From: Bradyrhizobium genomosp. I (2014)
GTDB lineage: Bacteria > Pseudomonadota > Alphaproteobacteria > Rhizobiales > Xanthobacteraceae
Direction of reading: 5' to 3'
Assembly: GCF_000261685.1 (NCBI RefSeq)
Contig: NZ_AJQE01000162.1
Span: forward strand, 1-64,000
DNA length: 64,000 nt
Made by a program: the position numbers and the translations under genes. The notes below the pieces were generated by a model. The model did no database searches. It saw nothing but the letters and a program-made list of their open reading frames with translations, and was not told the origin of the DNA. Positions within the stretch are counted from its first letter, which is position 1, and each line of letters opens with the position of its first letter. Positions 62,115 to 64,000 of this stretch are shown in pieces.

Positions 62115-63926
62115 ATGGCGCCGCCGCTGATCCAACTCAAAGACATCAGGCTGACCTTCGGCGGCACGCCGCTCCTCAGCGGGGTCGAGCTCAACGTCGC
62201 GCCGGGTGAGCGCGTCTGCCTGATCGGCCGCAACGGCTCCGGCAAGTCGACGCTGCTCAAGATCGCCGCCGGCCTCGTCGAGCCCGATGGCGGCACCCGC
62301 TTCGTGCAGCCCGGCGCCACCGTGCGCTACCTGCCGCAGGAGCCGGATTTCGGCGAGCACAAGACCACGCTTGCCTATGTCGAGTCCGGGCTCGCGCCCG
62401 GCGACGACCAACACCAGGCGCGCTATCTGCTGGAGCAGCTCGGCCTCACGGGCGACGAGAACCCGCATGATCTCTCCGGTGGCGAGGCCCGTCGCGCGGC
62501 GCTGGCCTATGTGCTGGCTCCCTCACCCGACATTCTGCTGCTGGACGAGCCGACCAACCATCTCGATCTCGCTACCATCGAATGGCTGGAACAGGAACTC
62601 GATGGCCGCCGCAGCGCACTCGTGATCATCAGCCACGACCGCCGCTTCCTCACCAATCTGTCGCGCTCCACGGCATGGCTCGACCGCGGCAAGATCAAGC
62701 AGATCGACCGCGGCTTCGCCTCGTTCGAGACCTGGCGCGACGAGGTGCTCGCGGAAGAAGAGCGCGACCAGCACAAGCTCGACCGCAAGATCGTCGACGA
62801 GGAGCACTGGCTGCGCCACGGCGTCTCGGGTCGGCGCAAGCGCAACGTCAAGCGCCTCGCCAATCTGCATGCGCTGCGCGACCGGCGCCGCAACTATCGC
62901 AGCACCGCCGGCAGCGCCAATCTCGCAGCTAGCGAAGCCGAGCAATCCGGCAAGTTGGTGATCGAGGCGAAGTCCATCACCAAGGCCTATGGCGATCGCA
63001 AGATCGTCGAGAACTTTTCGACCCGCATCCAGCGCGGCGACCGGCTCGGCATCATCGGGCCGAACGGTGCCGGCAAGACCACGCTGGTCAACCTGCTCAC
63101 CGGCGGCATGCAGCCTGATTCCGGCACGGTACGGTTAGGCGCCAATCTGGAGATGGCGACGCTCGACCAGCACCGCGAAAGCCTCGATCCCAAATCGACG
63201 CTGGCGGAAGCCCTCACCGGCGGCCGCGGCGATCACGTCATGGTCGGTGGCAAGCCGAAGCATGTCGTCGGCTACATGAAGGACTTTTTGTTCGCGCAGG
63301 AGCAGCGCGGCACGCCGCTCGAAGTGCTCTCCGGCGGCGAGCGCGGCCGGCTGATGCTGGCGCGCGCGCTGGCCAAGCCGTCCAACCTGCTGGTGCTGGA
63401 CGAGCCGACCAACGATCTCGATCTCGAAACGCTCGACGTGCTCGAGGAGATGCTCGGCGATTACGAAGGCACGGTCATCCTGATCAGCCACGACCGCGAC
63501 TTCCTCGACCGCGTCGTCACCTCTGTGATCGCGCCCGAGGGCAATGGCAAGTGGATCGAATATGCCGGCGGCTACAGCGACATGCTGGCGCAGCGCGGCG
63601 CCGACCTGAAACGCGAAACGGCGAAGGCGCAAGCTCCGGCGGAGAAGAAAGAGGAGCGGCCTGCTGCTCCAGCATCCGCGCCCAAGCGAAAGCTGAGCTT
63701 CAACGAGAAGCACGCACTGGAAACACTGCCGAAGAAGATGGAAACGTTGCATGCCGATATCGCCAAGCTGCAGCGCGTGCTGGACGATCCCAACCTCTAC
63801 GCCAAGGATCGCAAGACATTCGACGATACGTCCGCCGCCATCGCCAAGGCGCATGAGGAACTGTCCGCCGCTGAAGAGCGCTGGCTTGAACTTGAAATGC
63901 TCAGAGAAGAGATAGAACAGGCTTAA
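62115..63926 (+). CDS. ABC-F family ATPase (Uup-like)
   Basis: 603 residues, two ABC domains in one chain and no membrane segments. Walker A GRNGSGKST near residue 37 and GPNGAGKTT near 316; signatures LSGGEARRAA and LSGGERGRLM; Walker B LLLDEPTNHLDL and LVLDEPTNDLDL. A linker of charged helices joins the domains and a C-terminal coiled coil follows residue 520, as in Uup. ABC-F proteins act on the ribosome; Uup is also linked to precise transposon excision. Start ATG at 62115, with CAGGG upstream, 2 bases after the YaiI stop. Confidence 0.93.
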   Translation: MAPPLIQLKDIRLTFGGTPLLSGVELNVAPGERVCLIGRNGSGKSTLLKIAAGLVEPDGGTRFVQPGATVRYLPQEPDFGEHKTTLAYVESGLAPGDDQHQARYLLEQLGLTGDENPHDLSGGEARRAALAYVLAPSPDILLLDEPTNHLDLATIEWLEQELDGRRSALVIISHDRRFLTNLSRSTAWLDRGKIKQIDRGFASFETWRDEVLAEEERDQHKLDRKIVDEEHWLRHGVSGRRKRNVKRLANLHALRDRRRNYRSTAGSANLAASEAEQSGKLVIEAKSITKAYGDRKIVENFSTRIQRGDRLGIIGPNGAGKTTLVNLLTGGMQPDSGTVRLGANLEMATLDQHRESLDPKSTLAEALTGGRGDHVMVGGKPKHVVGYMKDFLFAQEQRGTPLEVLSGGERGRLMLARALAKPSNLLVLDEPTNDLDLETLDVLEEMLGDYEGTVILISHDRDFLDRVVTSVIAPEGNGKWIEYAGGYSDMLAQRGADLKRETAKAQAPAEKKEERPAAPASAPKRKLSFNEKHALETLPKKMETLHADIAKLQRVLDDPNLYAKDRKTFDDTSAAIAKAHEELSAAEERWLELEMLREEIEQA

Positions 63927-63930
63927 ATCG

Positions 63931-64000
63931 TAGGATGGGTAGAGCGAAGCGAAACCCATCGACACCTGCCCGGTTGCTGCAAATGATGGGTTTCGCTGCG
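63931..64000. repeat. Intergenic repeat cut by the window edge
   Basis: GTAGGATGGGTAGAGCG and AAGCGAAACCCATC are followed by ATGATGGGTTTCGCTGCG, a fold-back unit of a type common in Bradyrhizobium. The right half continues beyond the window. Confidence 0.6.

Overview
The window is 64 kb of GC-rich chromosomal DNA, densely packed with genes on both strands and with many GTG and TTG starts. Gene content and order (radA, cvpA-purF, der, prfC, a DUF47-pit pair, a five-gene liv-type ABC operon, rsmB between guaA and guaB) point to an alphaproteobacterium of the order Hyphomicrobiales. The intergenic repeat elements and the many paralogous ABC solute-binding proteins make Bradyrhizobium or a close relative the likeliest source. 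I see no phage, plasmid, insertion sequence, CRISPR array, rRNA or tRNA. This is core and soft-core chromosome rather than an island.

Layout. 1-3.1 kb: a periplasmic binding protein without transporter genes, overlapping a membrane GGDEF-EAL protein cut by the left edge. 3.3-9.5 kb: radA, cvpA, purF, an SDR enzyme and an orphan solute-binding protein. 9.6-12.3 kb: a yfgM-like gene, a small lipoprotein gene and der. 12.5-17.2 kb: an acyl-CoA synthetase, an NnrU-like membrane protein, a secreted hypothetical and prfC. 17.3-19.5 kb: a guanidine-II riboswitch with its guanidinium exporter, then pit and its DUF47 partner with a Pho-box-like site. 19.6-24.3 kb: the liv-type operon. 24.6-34.6 kb: single genes (PAS protein, ArsC-like, CsaA, GST, DUF429, serine hydrolase, Lin0512 and GNAT, a TPP enzyme divergent from a MarR-GNAT fusion, SnoaL, MFS). 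34.9-38.2 kb: a SWIM-SNF2 helicase. 38.4-44.2 kb: small stress or regulatory units, namely a cupin, a TetR unit, a degenerate peptide deformylase, an SRPBCC-ArsR pair, a NylB-like hydrolase and a MAPEG protein. 44.2-54.3 kb: guaA, rsmB and guaB interspersed with small genes, including a cold-shock gene with a long leader. 54.6-63.9 kb: a drug-type MFS, ppx-like and rlmE, a lone CoxL-type molybdoenzyme subunit, a MaoC-like protein, YaiI and an ABC-F ATPase.

Shared themes are purine synthesis (purF, guaB, guaA), ribosome and translation support (der, prfC, rsmB, rlmE, csaA, ABC-F), phosphate handling (pit-DUF47, ppx-like) and uptake of organic solutes (two closely similar binding proteins, one in the liv operon and one alone).

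No wholly new multi-gene system stands out. The strongest second-look items are the two-hairpin guanidine riboswitch with an explicit anti-Shine-Dalgarno switch, the Pho-box-like site before DUF47-pit, the deformylase homologue that has lost two of three metal ligands, two matching TetR operators, the binding-protein/c-di-GMP pair, and a short lipoprotein in the usual bamB position. Several families of fold-back intergenic repeats are also catalogued.
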